DNA of 64,000 nt, taken from the NCBI RefSeq assembly GCF_040436345.1, contig NC_133232.1, positions 30,105,815 to 30,169,814 on the forward strand, in the 5' to 3' direction. A model generated the notes under the pieces. It saw nothing but the letters and a program-made list of their open reading frames with translations. It was not told the DNA's origin and ran no database searches. Position 1 is the first letter of the stretch, and each line of letters begins with the position of its first letter. Of this stretch, positions 22,201-35,200 are shown in pieces. Made by a program: the position numbers and the translations under genes. This stretch comes from Pagrus major (taxonomy: Eukaryota > Chordata > Actinopteri > Spariformes > Sparidae).

Positions 22201-23668
22201 CGTGGTGAGAGGATTATGGGAGCAGAGGCCACTGCAGGATGATACACAAGTAGTGTAACAGACTGAGAGCTGTCTGAACAGATGAGAGATGACTGAAGGA
22301 AACACACACACATAGAAACAGCCTCGCTTTCTTTCTGTCTTTTACTTCTGTTTTTGTATTAACCCTAATGACAACCACAATGGAGAGATATTAAAATTCA
22401 AGACAGACAGGCCTTTTCTAAAAGACATTTTGAAATGCAGTGACAAGTCAAAACGTCCACTCAGACAAAAGACCTGATGATTATTTGTTTTCAGCCAAAG
22501 GAGAAATATTATGCTCATTTTTACATTCATGATTTTATTCTGGGTTACCACTAGAATAGGTTTGCATGATTCAGTGCTCAGTGCTTTCTTATATTGTGGA
22601 AACTATTATTGTGGAAAGTTGATTTTTTTGAGATACGTGGTTCTCACAGAACAGCGACATTGAGCACATCTGTATTAATGTAAGAACATTTGCTGTCACC
22701 AAAACCTACGCAGCTATTTTTACAAGAAACAATCATTTAAAAGTGACTTGTGATAACAACTTAAAAAACTGCTGAGTGACTACAAAGACATCAAATTATC
22801 TGTGTCATTAGATCAATAATATGTTGTTTAATGTATATGAATATGAATATATGAATACAACCTTAACTACAACAGAGTATAATTAAATTTACCTTTAAAG
22901 AAATTACTTTACTTTTTTTTTTTTAAAAAACATTTCTGTTTGTCATAAAAGGTAAGCAAAATGTCATATATCTAAATGGCAGTGATGGAAGAAACACTAA
23001 GGTGGTGTACTTAAGTAAAAGTAGCAACACTGTAGTGTAAAAATACTCTATTACTATATAAAGTCCTGCATTAAAAATCTTAATTATTACCAAAACTTAA
23101 AGTACCAAAACTAACTTCATTTTTTTCCCTTTTTTAGGTCCATTGTAGAATCATCTATATCGTATTAATGTATTATAATAATTGATAGATCCAATTGTAG
23201 TTACTTTTTATACGGTTGAGTATGTTAATCTACAATAATACATTTTAGTTTAGATGATAAGAATCTGCAAAGTGACTCAGCTAAATTCATCAATTATATG
23301 AATAAAAAATTGAATTTTTCCATCTGAACTGTAGAGGAGTAGAAGTAGCATAAAGTACAAGTATCTCAAATCTATACTTAAGTACAGTACTTGAGTAAAT
23401 GTACTTAGTTACTTCTGTCTCCTGTGGGCCTTTGTGTTGTTTATTCTGATGCTTTGGTCACTCCCTCCTTTACTCATTCATTCTCTGTCTGTCACTCACA
23501 CTGTGTTTTCACCTTGGTGTCGGCACCGATGGGGCGTTTGCACTCGGCGCAGGTGTTGGCACAGAGCTTGTCGAAGCACTTGGGGCACACGTGCTTGTCA
23601 TCCTTCTTCACATACTTCTTCCCGTGCAGGTTGTCACGGCAGTAGTAGCAGTCGAAGCGCTCACTCAT
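19135..23668 (-). CDS. fhl1: Four and a half LIM domains protein 1 (complete coding region, 5 exons)
   Basis: FHL1 is a zinc-binding scaffold of skeletal and cardiac muscle that docks signalling and sarcomeric proteins. Coding exons on the minus strand are 23513-23668, 21735-21912, 20851-21020, 20496-20682 and 19135-19289. Together they give 281 aa, next to 280 for human FHL1A. An N-terminal half LIM ([20 protein letters not shown]) is followed by four LIM domains at roughly 40-92, 101-153, 162-212 and 221-275. Each has the Cys/His zinc ligands, as in [33 protein letters not shown] and [11 protein letters not shown]. The protein ends CPDCAKKL like FHL1. Exon phases all join. The ATG has a CACCATGA context and lies 26 nt inside its exon. 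Teleosts carry two copies (a and b), and I cannot tell which this is. Confidence 0.97.
19290..20495. other. fhl1 intron with a retroposon tail
   Basis: The intron is AT-rich. A LINE/SINE 3' tail lies at 19700-19793 and is listed separately. No other feature is seen. Confidence 0.55.
19700..19793 (+). mobile_element. SINE/LINE 3' tail fragment
   Basis: The stretch gagatcttgatctcaatggg, followed by cttcctggtaaaataaaa and an A run, matches the familiar 3' end of a dispersed fish retroposon. Only the tail is recognisable. Confidence 0.5.
20496..20682 (-). CDS. fhl1: fhl1 coding exon 4 (LIM3)
   Basis: The exon encodes [20 protein letters not shown] to CHGCKNPIT. The acceptor is ctctcag and the donor is ATCACAG/gtcagg. 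The long plus-strand frame over this exon is an antisense shadow. Confidence 0.97.
20851..21020 (-). CDS. fhl1: fhl1 coding exon 3 (LIM2)
   Basis: The exon encodes [20 protein letters not shown] to KCFHCKQ. The acceptor is gtttcatag and the donor is AAGCAG/gtacga. The phase is 1 in and 0 out. Confidence 0.97.
21021..21734. other. fhl1 intron
   Basis: The intron contains a degenerate ATT microsatellite near 21447-21500. It also has a dispersed-repeat-like segment ending gagacctctagtggcag near 21680. Confidence 0.45.
21735..21912 (-). CDS. fhl1: fhl1 coding exon 2 (LIM1)
   Basis: The exon encodes [20 protein letters not shown] to [11 protein letters not shown]. The acceptor is gtgttcag and the donor is ATGCCAG/gtgggt. 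Confidence 0.97.
21922..21946. repeat. (GGA)n microsatellite
   Basis: This is a run of GGA/GAG trinucleotides 10 nt upstream of fhl1 coding exon 2. It lies inside the region where the branch site and polypyrimidine tract (CCT on the minus strand) would sit. Confidence 0.9.
21947..23512. other. fhl1 intron with a MITE
   Basis: No coding signal is seen. A dispersed fish repeat occupies 22979-23418. Confidence 0.5.
22979..23418. mobile_element. MITE-like dispersed repeat (tacttaagtaaaagtag family)
   Basis: The left end reads cagtgatggaagaa and then acttaagtaaaagtagcaac. The right end has the inverted tacttgagtaaatgtactta. This pairing of ends is common in fish genomes. The interior is AT-rich and non-coding. 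Confidence 0.55.
23513..23668 (-). CDS. fhl1: fhl1 coding exon 1 (start, half LIM)
   Basis: The exon starts at ATG 23668 and encodes [20 protein letters not shown] to RPIGADTK. Upstream within the exon, 23669-23694 is 5' UTR behind the acceptor gtttcctcag. The donor is ACCAAG/gtgaaa. Confidence 0.97.
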
Positions 23669-23944
23669 GGTGGAGGTGAGATAACTCTTGGGACCTGAGG
23701 AAACACAGGTGGCTGTCAGCACAGCAGAGCCTTCCTACATGAGTTTCCTTTAGACACCAGTTGGGGACAGTGTTGCCCTTTCCTTCATCCCCATGGTTCT
23801 TTGAACAATGCAAGCCAAAGCTAGAATTCAGCAGTGATGGATTGAGATGATTTAAAAGTGCTTTACAGCTCAGAGAAATGTGAATAAAAGATATAAGGGA
23901 GACGGAGATTCAATATGAGAATTTAATGAGAACAGAATATGACT

Positions 23945-24476
23945 TTAAAGGAAAAGTTCCCCCAAAAGTCAGAACTCAGTCAAGATCTACTCACTGATGA
24001 AAAGTCAGGTGAAGTTTTGTAGTCAATAAAACATTTCTGGAGCTTCACAGCAAAACAACATTACAGCATTCTCCTAAACAACTGAAGTAGATGGGGGAAA
24101 AAATCAACCGAAAGCAAACAAAACATGGCTCCACTCAGCTTGTCCAGTGTAATGTTAATCTCTGGAAGCCCCGAGATCCCAAACCAATTTGAAAAGACTT
24201 TATTTTCACCCTCTTTTAAGCTGAGATCTTCACCGTAGCTGCTAAGCTAAAAGCGTTAGCACGCTACGAGGCTGTATGGAACCAATTTATGTTTTTCTTT
24301 CAGATGTTTTGTAAAGTTTTAAAAACAAGTGCCCGTCTACTTCAGTTGTTTGGGAGAACGTTGCAACACTGTTTTTCCTGTGAAGCTCCAGAAATATTTT
24401 GTGGCTATTTTGTGACTTCCCCTCGGCATGAGGGTAAGTAGATAATGACTGAATTCTCCTTTTTGAACAGCACAGT
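23945..24476. mobile_element. MITE with about 140-bp inverted arms
   Basis: The left arm (about 23945-24094) and right arm (about 24328-24476) are imperfect inverted copies. They share acatttctggagcttcaca, aaacaactgaagtaga and the outer aaagga-aa-tt-cc ends. There is no coding content. A partial relative occurs near 26600-26870, with ctgacctttgcacc in common. Confidence 0.65.
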
Positions 24477-27400
24477 GACGCCCAAGGTTGTAACTGTACA
24501 TCTGACCTTTGCACCCTAAAATGTGAAGCAGATCGAAGCAGAAATTTGTGGAAAAGGTTGTTGTTTTTTTTAAGAGTTTCTCCTTTAATATTAGGAAGAG
24601 TAACACAGTGAAAGGCAGCTCTTTGCAGCAGCATACCAAACTGATGAGAGAAGTGTCGCTGATGTAAAAAAAAAAAAAAGCAGCCCACAGATGTCTGCTT
24701 GTTGTCTGCGTGCTTCCTGGCCTGCAGACTTTTTTATCAATCTCTCCCTGGAAAGCTCATATTTTTAGACCGTCTGCCTCATTCCCCCCGTCACCCCCAA
24801 CTCCACCTCGAGGACATCACCCCGACTCACCCTCTTTCTGCCTCCCTTTCGTCTGGGTCATTTTATTGGCTGTTAATGTAAACACTATAAGCCGAAGTTG
24901 CCTCGCTCCTTCGTTCATCAACATTCCTGCATCACGGGCGGCGTCCGCTGGGAGCAGACTGAGTAGATTACTGGAACAACTGTTGTGCAGGGTGGAGTGA
25001 GTGGACATTATTATGCTTTATCTACATCACTTTAAAGTGCCTCTCTCTCTCACAACACACACACAGGATGTCAGTGAGAGCAGCTGAACAGTCAGAGTGA
25101 TGAATATCATTTCAGTAGAACAGGAGCGATGGAGGAAACAATGGGAGGAATGACATTTTGTCCGTGTAACCATAGGAACAAGGAAAATATTGATGATAGG
25201 AGGCTGCAGCTATTTCAAGTGGGATGGGGGTAAACAGAGATGAGCCTCCCGCAGTGTGGTATGTGTCCCTGATGTGTGTGTGTGTGGACGGATAGATAGG
25301 GATAAAGACTGGACTGAGGCCTGACACGCCCCACTCCGCCTAAACTCACCGCTAGTAGCATTTAATGTGACTAAAAAAGTCACCGAATCAAACACACACA
25401 ATGCTCGGGTCTCATTATTAAGCCCAGCCAGCTCAGAGATCTATTTTAGACATGCCCTCTCTATTAAAAGTATGTTGACCTTCCACCGGGGACACGTGGA
25501 GATGGATGCAGAGTGATGACCACTGGGACTATGCAGCTATTGTGGCTCCAGTGTCCAGTACTTTAATCTTTTGTCACAAACAGCTTGACAGCTGCCCCCT
25601 GTCAAGCGGGCGTGGTATGCACCGACACTCAGCTGTGCGGGGGAGTGGATTATATCACCGTGGTCCCTTTGGGGGAGCAGGAAAGGTCAACGCGAGATCA
25701 GTTTGAGAGGTGAGTCAGAGCGGTGCGTGTTCAAAGACCCACACTGTATATCAGCCAAATCAACAGCGGATCATCATCCAAACTCTCTGGGATAATGACA
25801 ACGTGTTCACTTAGAAGTAGGCCTCCTTAAAAATCAGGTCATTTGAACATAATCACAGCACTATGGAGGAGGAGATGACTGTTCTATAGACTTTATACAA
25901 CATGAATCAAGAAATGAATATTTCAAGAGAGCTCCGAATATTTGACTACGAGATGAGACCATCACGTAGCTGCAAATGCTCAGCTCATTTCTGATTCGTT
26001 TGACTGCAGTAAATGGTTCAATCATCCACCCAGATCAAAATTATTAATGCTGAGCACAAGCTCATGAAAGACTCAAAAGTGTTAAGAGAAGAACAACCAG
26101 CACACATCCTCCATAACACTCTTTACTTAGCACTGTAGGCTACCCGATAGGTTTTAAATAATTGGGCAGGAAAGTAGATGTTTTGATTCTGAACTCATGC
26201 ACTTGAAGAACTTTATCTAAGTGGGTCGATCGTGTCGCTGCTAATCCCCCAACAGGTGCTAGTGCGTGTGGGCTTTAATGGCTCGGGTTTGAACATCTGT
26301 TCGTACTCTTTTTAATTTCTGAGCTCACCAAGACGAATCCTAATCAGTTATGTTAAAAGGATTGAGTTTTGGGCCCCTCTACAGTCATCTACTCCATCAT
26401 ATCAATGTGGTCATTGCATTGAGTTCCATCTGCAAAATACATTATGTAGTTTAGTTTTGTCTGTATCAGTGCATCAATAAGAGCACAGCATGATGGGATT
26501 AATTTAATCTCCCCAGCCAGAGATGGGGACGATTTCAGATTTTAGTCTTTGACATTCAAGTGGTGTAGTTATTAATTTTTTACTGGAAGAGGCTGTTTGA
26601 AGTCAATGAAACATCAACAAAAGCTCTAAAAAGCTCTTTTTAACAGTAAGGACAGCATGCCCAAGACTGTAACTGTAAATCTGACCTTTGCACCTTAAAA
26701 TGAAAAAACCAAATCCACGGAGAAACTGCACGAAGTATATGTTTTACGTTTTCCCTTTGATATAAGAAAGACACGCTAAAATGCAGCTCTTAGCAGCAGC
26801 ATACCAAACTGATGAGATAGGTGTTGGTGACAAAAAAACAAAAACAAAAACCAACAGATGTCTGTGATTTAGTTTATATCTAAATTTAAAAAGTTTAAAT
26901 CTGTGTGAGTGCATCAAAATATCACAAATATTATGGAATTAAATAAATCCCCTCAGCCAGAGATGCTGTTTGAACGTGTTACACATCATCAAAACAACAA
27001 GACCAGCTTCAAAAAAAGTTTGGTGCATCGTTTATCTTAAAATTGGATGAGATAAAATAGAATTTAATTTAAATAAAATTACAACAGCATAAGATTTAAA
27101 ACAATAGGATGGTAAACATTAAAGATTATAAGCGGTTAAGAACATGCAAAGTCACATTGTTCTGCTGGCCAGATACTTTGATTAAACAGAAATCCAGAAA
27201 AAGGACATAAATATGGAAAAGAGTGATGAAGACACAAGATGACGGCTGGCGACAGGCTGCTGGTAGTTGATTATATTGTTACATATTGTTGCTGTCTAAT
27301 TAAAAAAATGTATCTTAAAATTTGTTGAGTTTTACAAAAAAGATAAACTGAAGGATTAAGTCTGAAAACCCATCATAACAAAGCTGAAAACAGGGTTATC

Positions 27401-30400
27401 ACGGGACAGAAATATGATGTGTAACACCATACACCTGAGACAAATTCACGTGAAATCTAGGGAAATTCTTCCTGAGCTTTTCCGTGATTACTGGTAACAC
27501 AAATGTCAATAATTTACAGCATCCAGCGTTAAATTTTACCTGAGTGTCTGTAAGTCATGATTGGTTCCCGTCAGGAAGAAAAGAGGAAGGAGAGAAGAAA
27601 TGCAAGGACAGGAGGAGACAGTAGCATCCACAGAGGGTCAAACCCAGAGACCGCACGCCTCTTTAAGTTATGGGGGGCTGTATATACCCCTCTGTGACCC
27701 GCACACACCCCCGACCCCACGTCCACATCCAACCGTGGGCCCTCCTGTCCTTTTTAGGGTATGCATTAGAGAATAGAGCGGATGAGAGAGAGTATGATGC
27801 AGAGGGGATAGATTAGTTGATAGAGATTGGATTCCACTGCTGTAACATCAGAAGGTGAAAAAACAAAAACACAGTCTGGAGGCTGTGAGCGATGGCCACC
27901 GGGGATAACAGATACTCCCTCTGCCCCGACAGTTAGCTTTTTGTTAGAGAGTTCAAAACATGCACAGATGACACGTTGATCACATCATAACTCAAACAGA
28001 CGACTCACAAGAGGAGCGGGTTGATATAGCTGACCGAGCTGAGGAGAGACAAAGTGTTATATCAGCGTGTCTCGTCAAATCTTCATCACTGCGTGTGAGA
28101 GGATATGTCATATTTTCCAGAAGATAATGGGGTGTATGCTCAAACTAAGTGAGCCCTAGTAGAATATTTCAGAATGGGAGAAAAAATATGATCGTCAGTG
28201 ATGATTTTTTCTCTCTGTTATCTCAGTGATTTGTATTCCAAGAGAGAATATTTCCTTTAAAGCCTCAGGAAACACCCAGCGCATTCCTGATAGAAAAGCT
28301 AAAAGTCACAATGAATCGTCTTACATAAAGAGATCAAATGTCCTCATCCATCTCCACTCTATCCACTCAGACTAACAAACAATTAAAGCTAAAGCTAAAA
28401 AAATATATTGCAGCTAAATATGAGTCAACATTTCTGAAATTACAGTTCACATGGCTGTTTTTTTTAAAGATAAAAACTGCATTTTGACACTTTACCAATG
28501 CTTTAAGGTATTCAATCCACATTTATTCAATGTTTCTGACATGAAAAGTTCCAAAATGTTAAGATATATAAGATATCTGTCAATTATCAATCAAATCTAT
28601 GTAAAACTTCAGAACCTATACTTTGTTACTGTTAACTGTTACTAATTGTGTCAAATTTTAGAAATGTTTTTAAAGCATTAAATGTGCATCTTAAAAATGC
28701 CATCTATTACATACATAAGAAATTTAAAAAAAAAAAAAAATTTCATTAAAAAAAATTGAAAATATATGGTTACTCATACTTTTTTGTTGTCAGACGCTTT
28801 GGAAACAAGTTGTGAACATAAAACGCACACATCGTCACCTTTTATGTTCATATTGTGAACTTGATAACTAAAACTTTGTCACCATCCCGCCACTTCACTT
28901 TCATTTTATTTGTGTTTTATGTGTTTTCTGTCTTTTGCTGTTTCCCTCCTGTGTTCTTGTGCTCCTGCCCAGTCTGCTTCCTCTCCACACATCAGCTCCT
29001 TCCCTGTTCCTTGTGTTTTTCCACTCGTTGCCCTCCCCTGTGTTTCTCCGCCTCACCCCACCTGCTCCTCACCCCCTTGTTAGATAGTTTAATTTGTCTA
29101 GTCTAGTCTTCTGTTCAGTCCTTTTTGTTTTGTCTCCCTGGAGTTCCTTTGTGTTTGCCCGCTCCTTGTGTGCTGTGATCCTGAAGAAAACTATATCCAT
29201 TGCACTTCCTGCCTGCTGTCTCCTGCATTTAGGTCCACCTTAGGCGTTTTTGGATCTGAGTAACCTTTCACAGTTCTGAGAACCCTCTTTTTATTGTTTA
29301 CACACCACAAGAACTGTGAACAATTGTAGTTCTTAGAAATCCGTTTTGAGGAACTTTTTTAGCTCTAACTTTAAAGTAGGTACCCTCCCAGCACCACAGG
29401 AACTTTGATTGGTCGATCTCAGGAGCCAACACCAGCAACCGCCATTGTAAAAACCCTGTCAGCCCACAAAAGATAAACAGCACATAAAGATAAAGTCACT
29501 TCAGGGTTCCTATTCCTCTCAGGACATCCAAGTCCAATATTCACTTTCCTTTTAGCTCTGTTTTTGGTCTCCACCAGCTCCTTAGGGAAATATCTGTCTC
29601 TTTAGCTGCTAACTGCTCTACTTTGTTCATCGGCGAGTTGCTAATATTGTGTCCGTCTGATGTTTGGTGCTGAGCTCGTCGATGACAATGGATTTTTAGA
29701 GATTTTACCACTAAAAAAAAGTTGCTATGCTAACAAGCTACGCTATGAAAGCCATGAGAGTGAACCAAAACAGTAAAGTTGTGGGCTGGAAAACCAAAAC
29801 AATCAACTGAAAGAAGCTAAAAGTTCTGCAGAGCTGCAGAGTCAGATGATAACTCTCTGTAGTACTGCTTGAAAATCTGTTTAATATTGCCATTTCTATT
29901 ACTGCCAGCTAACAATCATGATCTAAACCATCAGGACCATCATTATCTTTTCTGAAATGGAGCAAATGTAGCTCCACATGGCACTTCACTCTGATTGGTT
30001 TGGGCCTTCAGAGTCAGACGAGCTTAAATACAGAAATATAGGATCATTATGGGGATGAGAGGAGACTTCGAGCCTGAGGAGACCGGCTAAGAGAGGAAAT
30101 AATTTAGTTAGACTCATGATAAATTCAGTAACCTCAGTTAGGAACCATAAATACACTCAGTTTATGAAGGGAAGGCTCGTCTCTTAAATATATTCAATAA
30201 ACGTCTTCATACATCACACACAAAACAAATCAATACAGTTAGCTAGCCTGTGTGTGTGAGTGTATCTGTGTGTGTTTGTGTATAAAGGGCAGCTGGTTGT
30301 AATTACAGATTTGATTTGGTCCATTACCACAGAGCACAGCCTTACGTTTGTCCTTTTATAATCTGTCACCTAATTATTCCAAAACCCACAAAGACTAATT

Positions 30401-31608
30401 AATGAGCAGGAAGGCGCCATGACTCCCGGCCTACAGAAACCTCCCTCAGTGTTACATCAGGAAATCTGTTCATCCTGCTTCTATTTCCTCCATTTTTAGA
30501 TTGGTCTTGTTTAAATATCTCGCCGTGATGCATTTCGCTGTGGTTCCATCAGCAGAGATTTCATGTGGGATTTGACAGTCAGATGTGAAAATGAAAGAAA
30601 AAGCGCTCTGTGAACAGACATATGGTGTAATGATGATGATTGTAAAATTGTGTGTACATGTTACCAATACATCAGAGGTCCAATATTATTGGGAAGCAGC
30701 ATCCAACAAAGAAATAAAGAGTGCATAATGTAGAATAAAGTGTTTAAAGTCATTTATATTCTCTATCATAACTCAATAGCTCACAATTCTGTCCTTCAGG
30801 TTAGCGTTACTAGAACCAGTGGAAAGGCAGTTAGCATTAGCGTCATATGGATAAAGGGAGGTAGTTGAAAGGAAAATGTTACTGTATGTGCAGGGTGAAA
30901 ACACTGTGTGCACATTAAAGCAACATGATGTAGAAATTGGCATTTTGTGCGATTTGGCGCAGTCCAGTGATGGAGTCAGAAAATGACTAACTACTGTTAG
31001 TAACATTTGTTTAGACAAGTTGTTAAATTAGCTTTTTAACCTGCAGGGCATGTTCGTTTATCCATTTTCTCTTCCTGTTGTGATTTCCTGACAACACGAG
31101 TATGAAGTACGTCTGGTTTCACGCCATCATGCTGCACATTAACAGTATTGTTTTGTGATGGTGTTAACTCTACCCAGTGACTCCTGGCATGCAGTGCCCA
31201 CCTTCCCACATGCCATCTCCAAAGCCCTGCCGCTTTTAATAGAGCAGAAATAACTCCTGATCATCTGCAAACAATAAAAAAAAAATAAAAAAAATTCCAA
31301 ATGAAGGAATCCAGGTTAAATACGTAGCTGCTACAGATGATAAAATACTCTCTCTCAAGTACAGCGTGTGCTTTTGAAACTCATCCTATCATGAGATGCA
31401 ACATGCACATCATGAATGTTTTGGTAGGTGTTGCCTCTTGGCTACAATCCCATCATCTCTCACTCTCTAAGTGGTTAGTTTGGTGTTTGCAGGCAGAGAG
31501 AAGCAGGAAGTCTGACCTGTACTTCCTGAACATATGAGCGGAAATCACTCAGTGTGACTGGAACAAACACCCTCACTTTCCTCGCTGTTACCAACAGCAA
31601 CAAAAGCC

Positions 31609-31610
<2 letters not shown>

Positions 31611-31641
<31 letters not shown>
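31611..31641. repeat. (GT)n microsatellite
   Basis: This is an uninterrupted GT run of about 15 units. Confidence 0.95.
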
Positions 31642-31642
<1 letters not shown>

Positions 31643-32014
31643 CTGAGAGCTCATATTCAACTTGACCTCTTGCCCTGGACGTCCATGTGTCTCACCAACC
31701 CCCTCAAATCTGGTTAGCGGGCAGACAGACAAGTGATACTGAGCCAAGCTGTCAATGTCAGGAGACTCAGTGACTCATCATGTACACACAAACACAGTGT
31801 CAAGACAACAGGACACACACACACACACGGAGTTGTATTACAACACAGACTTAAGGTCAGTGAGTGAGTGAATAAGTCAGGGAGTGGCTGCAAGACCCAG
31901 ACACACTGAGGTTAAACATGTGTGGACCAAAGGCCACGAGGGGAGCTCTATCAACACACTAACACTCCTGTCCAACGGATATGGCTTGAAGTGTTGCAAA
32001 GACACACACTTTCT

Positions 32015-32042
<28 letters not shown>
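32015..32042. repeat. (CA)n microsatellite
   Basis: This is an uninterrupted CA run of about 14 units. Confidence 0.95.
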
Positions 32043-32046
<4 letters not shown>

Positions 32047-33141
32047 CTTCCAGATAAAGCCTCCACTGTATGCCAGCGAGCACTTCACCTCTCACTGGTC
32101 TCACATGACTCAAGCCTCAAAACACAGAAGAAGTCAGTCCCTTGCTCTGACGTGTGGAGGGAAGAAGAAGCCTGATTGTGTGCTTAACAATATTTCTGAT
32201 AAAACTTTCAATTCTTCATGGGCAGTGCACATTACGTTGAGGTTTTTCTCTTAAGACTCACGTCACTCGACCCTCAGAGAGTCAAAGTGATACCCAGTTT
32301 CGGTTTTCCGACACAGAAAGACAGCTTTTATTTAATCTCACTGCCTTTATGCTCCCACTGTGAGCAACGAGAAAGCACTTCGGCAGTTTGTCCGTTAAAA
32401 TGAGGCAGCCATTTTTTTAAGCACCCACAAAATACTTACTTATACGCTACTTTATAAACAATTAAATACTGTTTTTTTTTACACCATTACTGTTATGTGA
32501 CAGCTATAATACCTGGATAATTTGTGGAAAATTATTATTCATTTTTGTAGACTTAAAGGTCCAGTGTGTAGGATTTTATTGTGTTTTGTTACCTTTAATG
32601 AGCCTTTATATCTACAGAGGGAGCAGGTCATCTTCCAAATAGTCCATCATGTTGCACTGCCATGTTTCTACAGTAGCCCAGAATGGACAAACCAAACAGT
32701 GGCTCCTTTTCTAGTTCTGGAGGGGGAGGCGAGGTGTATCTGATATCGCCAAGGGTGTTAAATTTGTGTTGACAAGTGGTGGAGACATAAACCCTCAGAT
32801 AAATTTCTCTTTTTTTAAAATGGTCTTCAATATGTGCGATTTATTTGTGATTAGATTGTGCTTTGATGGTCTATGCTCATCACATCTATTATCTAATGAA
32901 TGAAAACAGTTTTCCTGCACATATTGTCGACTGTTGCTTCTTCCTAATTTATAGCCACCCAGATATCTGGGTTAAGATTTTGTCACAATTTCACACCAGA
33001 ATCAGCAGCAGCCTCTTACTAATGAAGGTGGTGACAGAGAGCAAGCTACTTTTCAGAACATTTTTAAACAAATTATGCTTACAAGAGGTGAGGGGGTCCA
33101 CAGTGTAAGTGACTCCTGTGGGTGCCACCTTGTTGCTGCCA

Positions 33142-33196
33142 TTCCCAGAACATCATAATTAATGATGTTCTGGGAACAACATTAATTATGATGTTC
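33142..33196. repeat. overlapping perfect inverted repeats
   Basis: Positions 33142-33156 and 33162-33176 form a 15-bp perfect hairpin (ttcccagaacatcat) with a 5-nt loop. Positions 33148-33164 and 33180-33196 form a second, 17-bp perfect pairing. The two structures exclude each other. Confidence 0.9.
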
Positions 33197-33246
33197 CTGG
33201 ACAGTCATTTCAACTTAAAAAATAGTGTCAAAGTCTGGAGCAAGTT

Positions 33247-33310
33247 GACGTGGTTTAATGGATATAGGACTCTCGGTCAGGAGGCTGGGGTTTGTATCCC
33301 ATTTAGACTG
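33247..33310 (+). mobile_element. tRNA-like sequence, probable SINE head
   Basis: The segment gtggtttaatggatatagg resembles a tRNA A-box region (tRNA-Arg-like). The segment ggggtttgtatccc about 30 nt later resembles a B box. It would not fold into a clean tRNA as read, so a SINE head or tRNA pseudogene is more likely than a functional gene. Confidence 0.35.
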
Positions 33311-35200
33311 TATGTTATCCTGTTCACTTATCATTTTTCACAAAAATGTGATTGGTCAGCTTCAATGATGGTTATTATGATGTTGCAGGAACAACGCCGA
33401 CATATCGGTTCGAGCCTGAGGCGAGGAGTATTTAGTTTGCAGTCTACAACCTCACTGCTTGATACACTGGCTTCTTTTCTTAAATAAGGCATCAGACCCT
33501 CTCAGTCTATTTCATTCTCTCACTGTGGCTCTCTCCTCATCTCTTTCTCCTTATCGTCCTCCTTTATTCACCAAGTAATCATGTGCAGTTCAGCTGAGAC
33601 TCTCTCTGGCTGAAGAGGTAGAAAAAAAGGAGCGGACAGGGAAGCTGTTCGACATCCACTCGGCTCGCTCAGCCCACACGGACAAACAAGCAGCATTGCC
33701 TATTTAGGAGTAGAGCGCAGGGCTGCTGAGAGCCGTTTCATGTGTTTCATCAACTCAGTCATCTACTCTCAGACACACCCTCTGTGTCTGTCTCTCACTC
33801 TCTGTCTTTGTGCTCCATTTGCAAGAATGAAAGAGGTGATGAAACCGTCTCCGCCTGAAGAAAACTGCTGGCACAAAGTGATCTCAGTTGCCAAATGTCC
33901 TGCTGTCGGTCTGATGGAGAGGAGACCTCACAGGCGCTGACAGACAACAGCTTCATTAAAGATTTATATGAATTGTACACTATATGCCAGGCTTTGTGAA
34001 TGAATGATGTGTAACTGCCTTTGTGCTGATTTTACATCAAAAATTTCAAATAAAAAGACTTACTGAGTTACAGGGGATTGACTTAAAAGTGATTTATAAA
34101 TTCCAAGCCGCAGAGTCAGAGCAGTCTTTTCAATATTAAAGTGGTTTAATTTATTGCTCGGTTAAGGCCAAAGTTTTTAATGGGCTTTGAAGGGTGGTGA
34201 AGTCATTCTGGAGCCACAGGGAGGTCCAGTGTGCCGGAGGAAGGACCGTAATCTCCAAGTCTCTTTAATGACATCATCTGTTTGGTTTGGCAGCTGCCCA
34301 AAACCAGAAGGGAGGAGACGGTAAGCTGATGTGCGCTTTCACAGTTTCAAGCCACGCATGTTACCTTTGAGGCTCTGCTGTTTGTTATGAGGACGCCAGC
34401 TTTTCGATAATGTCACTGCACATCGTTTGAGCTACAAGATTAGAAGCCATAGAAACTGATGCAAGCCGACACACCAGTCCTGCAGCCCACATTGTGCATT
34501 CAGACATTACAGAGGGTCAAAAAATATTCGGTTCAGTAAACATTATAGTAATAGTTCAACACAAACGATGTCCTCAAGATTTCAATCAACGTCTACCTGA
34601 CGCAGCATCAACATGACTGAATATTATAAGCTGATTTAAGAGGTCTTTTTATTGATACTGGCTGTATAGCACATACTGCACAATGGGCTAATCAGTGATG
34701 GAAGAAGCATCATTATGACACTTTTCCACCTTAAAATAACAGCTTCAAAATCATGTTGACGGTACACTGTGTTGTAATAGGACGAATGGCATCTCTGTCA
34801 CTTGTGTCTGCACTGTGTGACTTCAGTGAGAGGGTCGGATCACAGCGTTACACACCTTTACTTCAACACACAAGTTTTCAACACATAACAATGTTATGAC
34901 GTGATGAGTTGTGTTTGTAGTTAGCACCTACTTTACGCCTGACAGATTGTTACAGACCTGGGATCTGTATTTACAACAGTGGTGTTGCACTCTGTAGCAA
35001 CAAATGGCACAAAATATCAAATTCTACATAACGTTGCTTTAAGTAGAAGAAGCAATATCTCACTATGGAAATATTTTATTAAGGGTAAAATTCCTTCATT
35101 CAGGACTTATATTTTTATATCTATATTACGGGATTGTATTTACTCATGCATTAACATCCCTGTAATGTTGGAGTTGGGTTAGATGCTGATTTTAACTGAA

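Noticed and set aside
28855..29106. Phe/Cys/Leu-rich 83-codon frame that resembles a membrane protein
   Set aside because: It is pyrimidine-rich repeat-like sequence with no splice context. Composition alone explains the hydrophobic reading.
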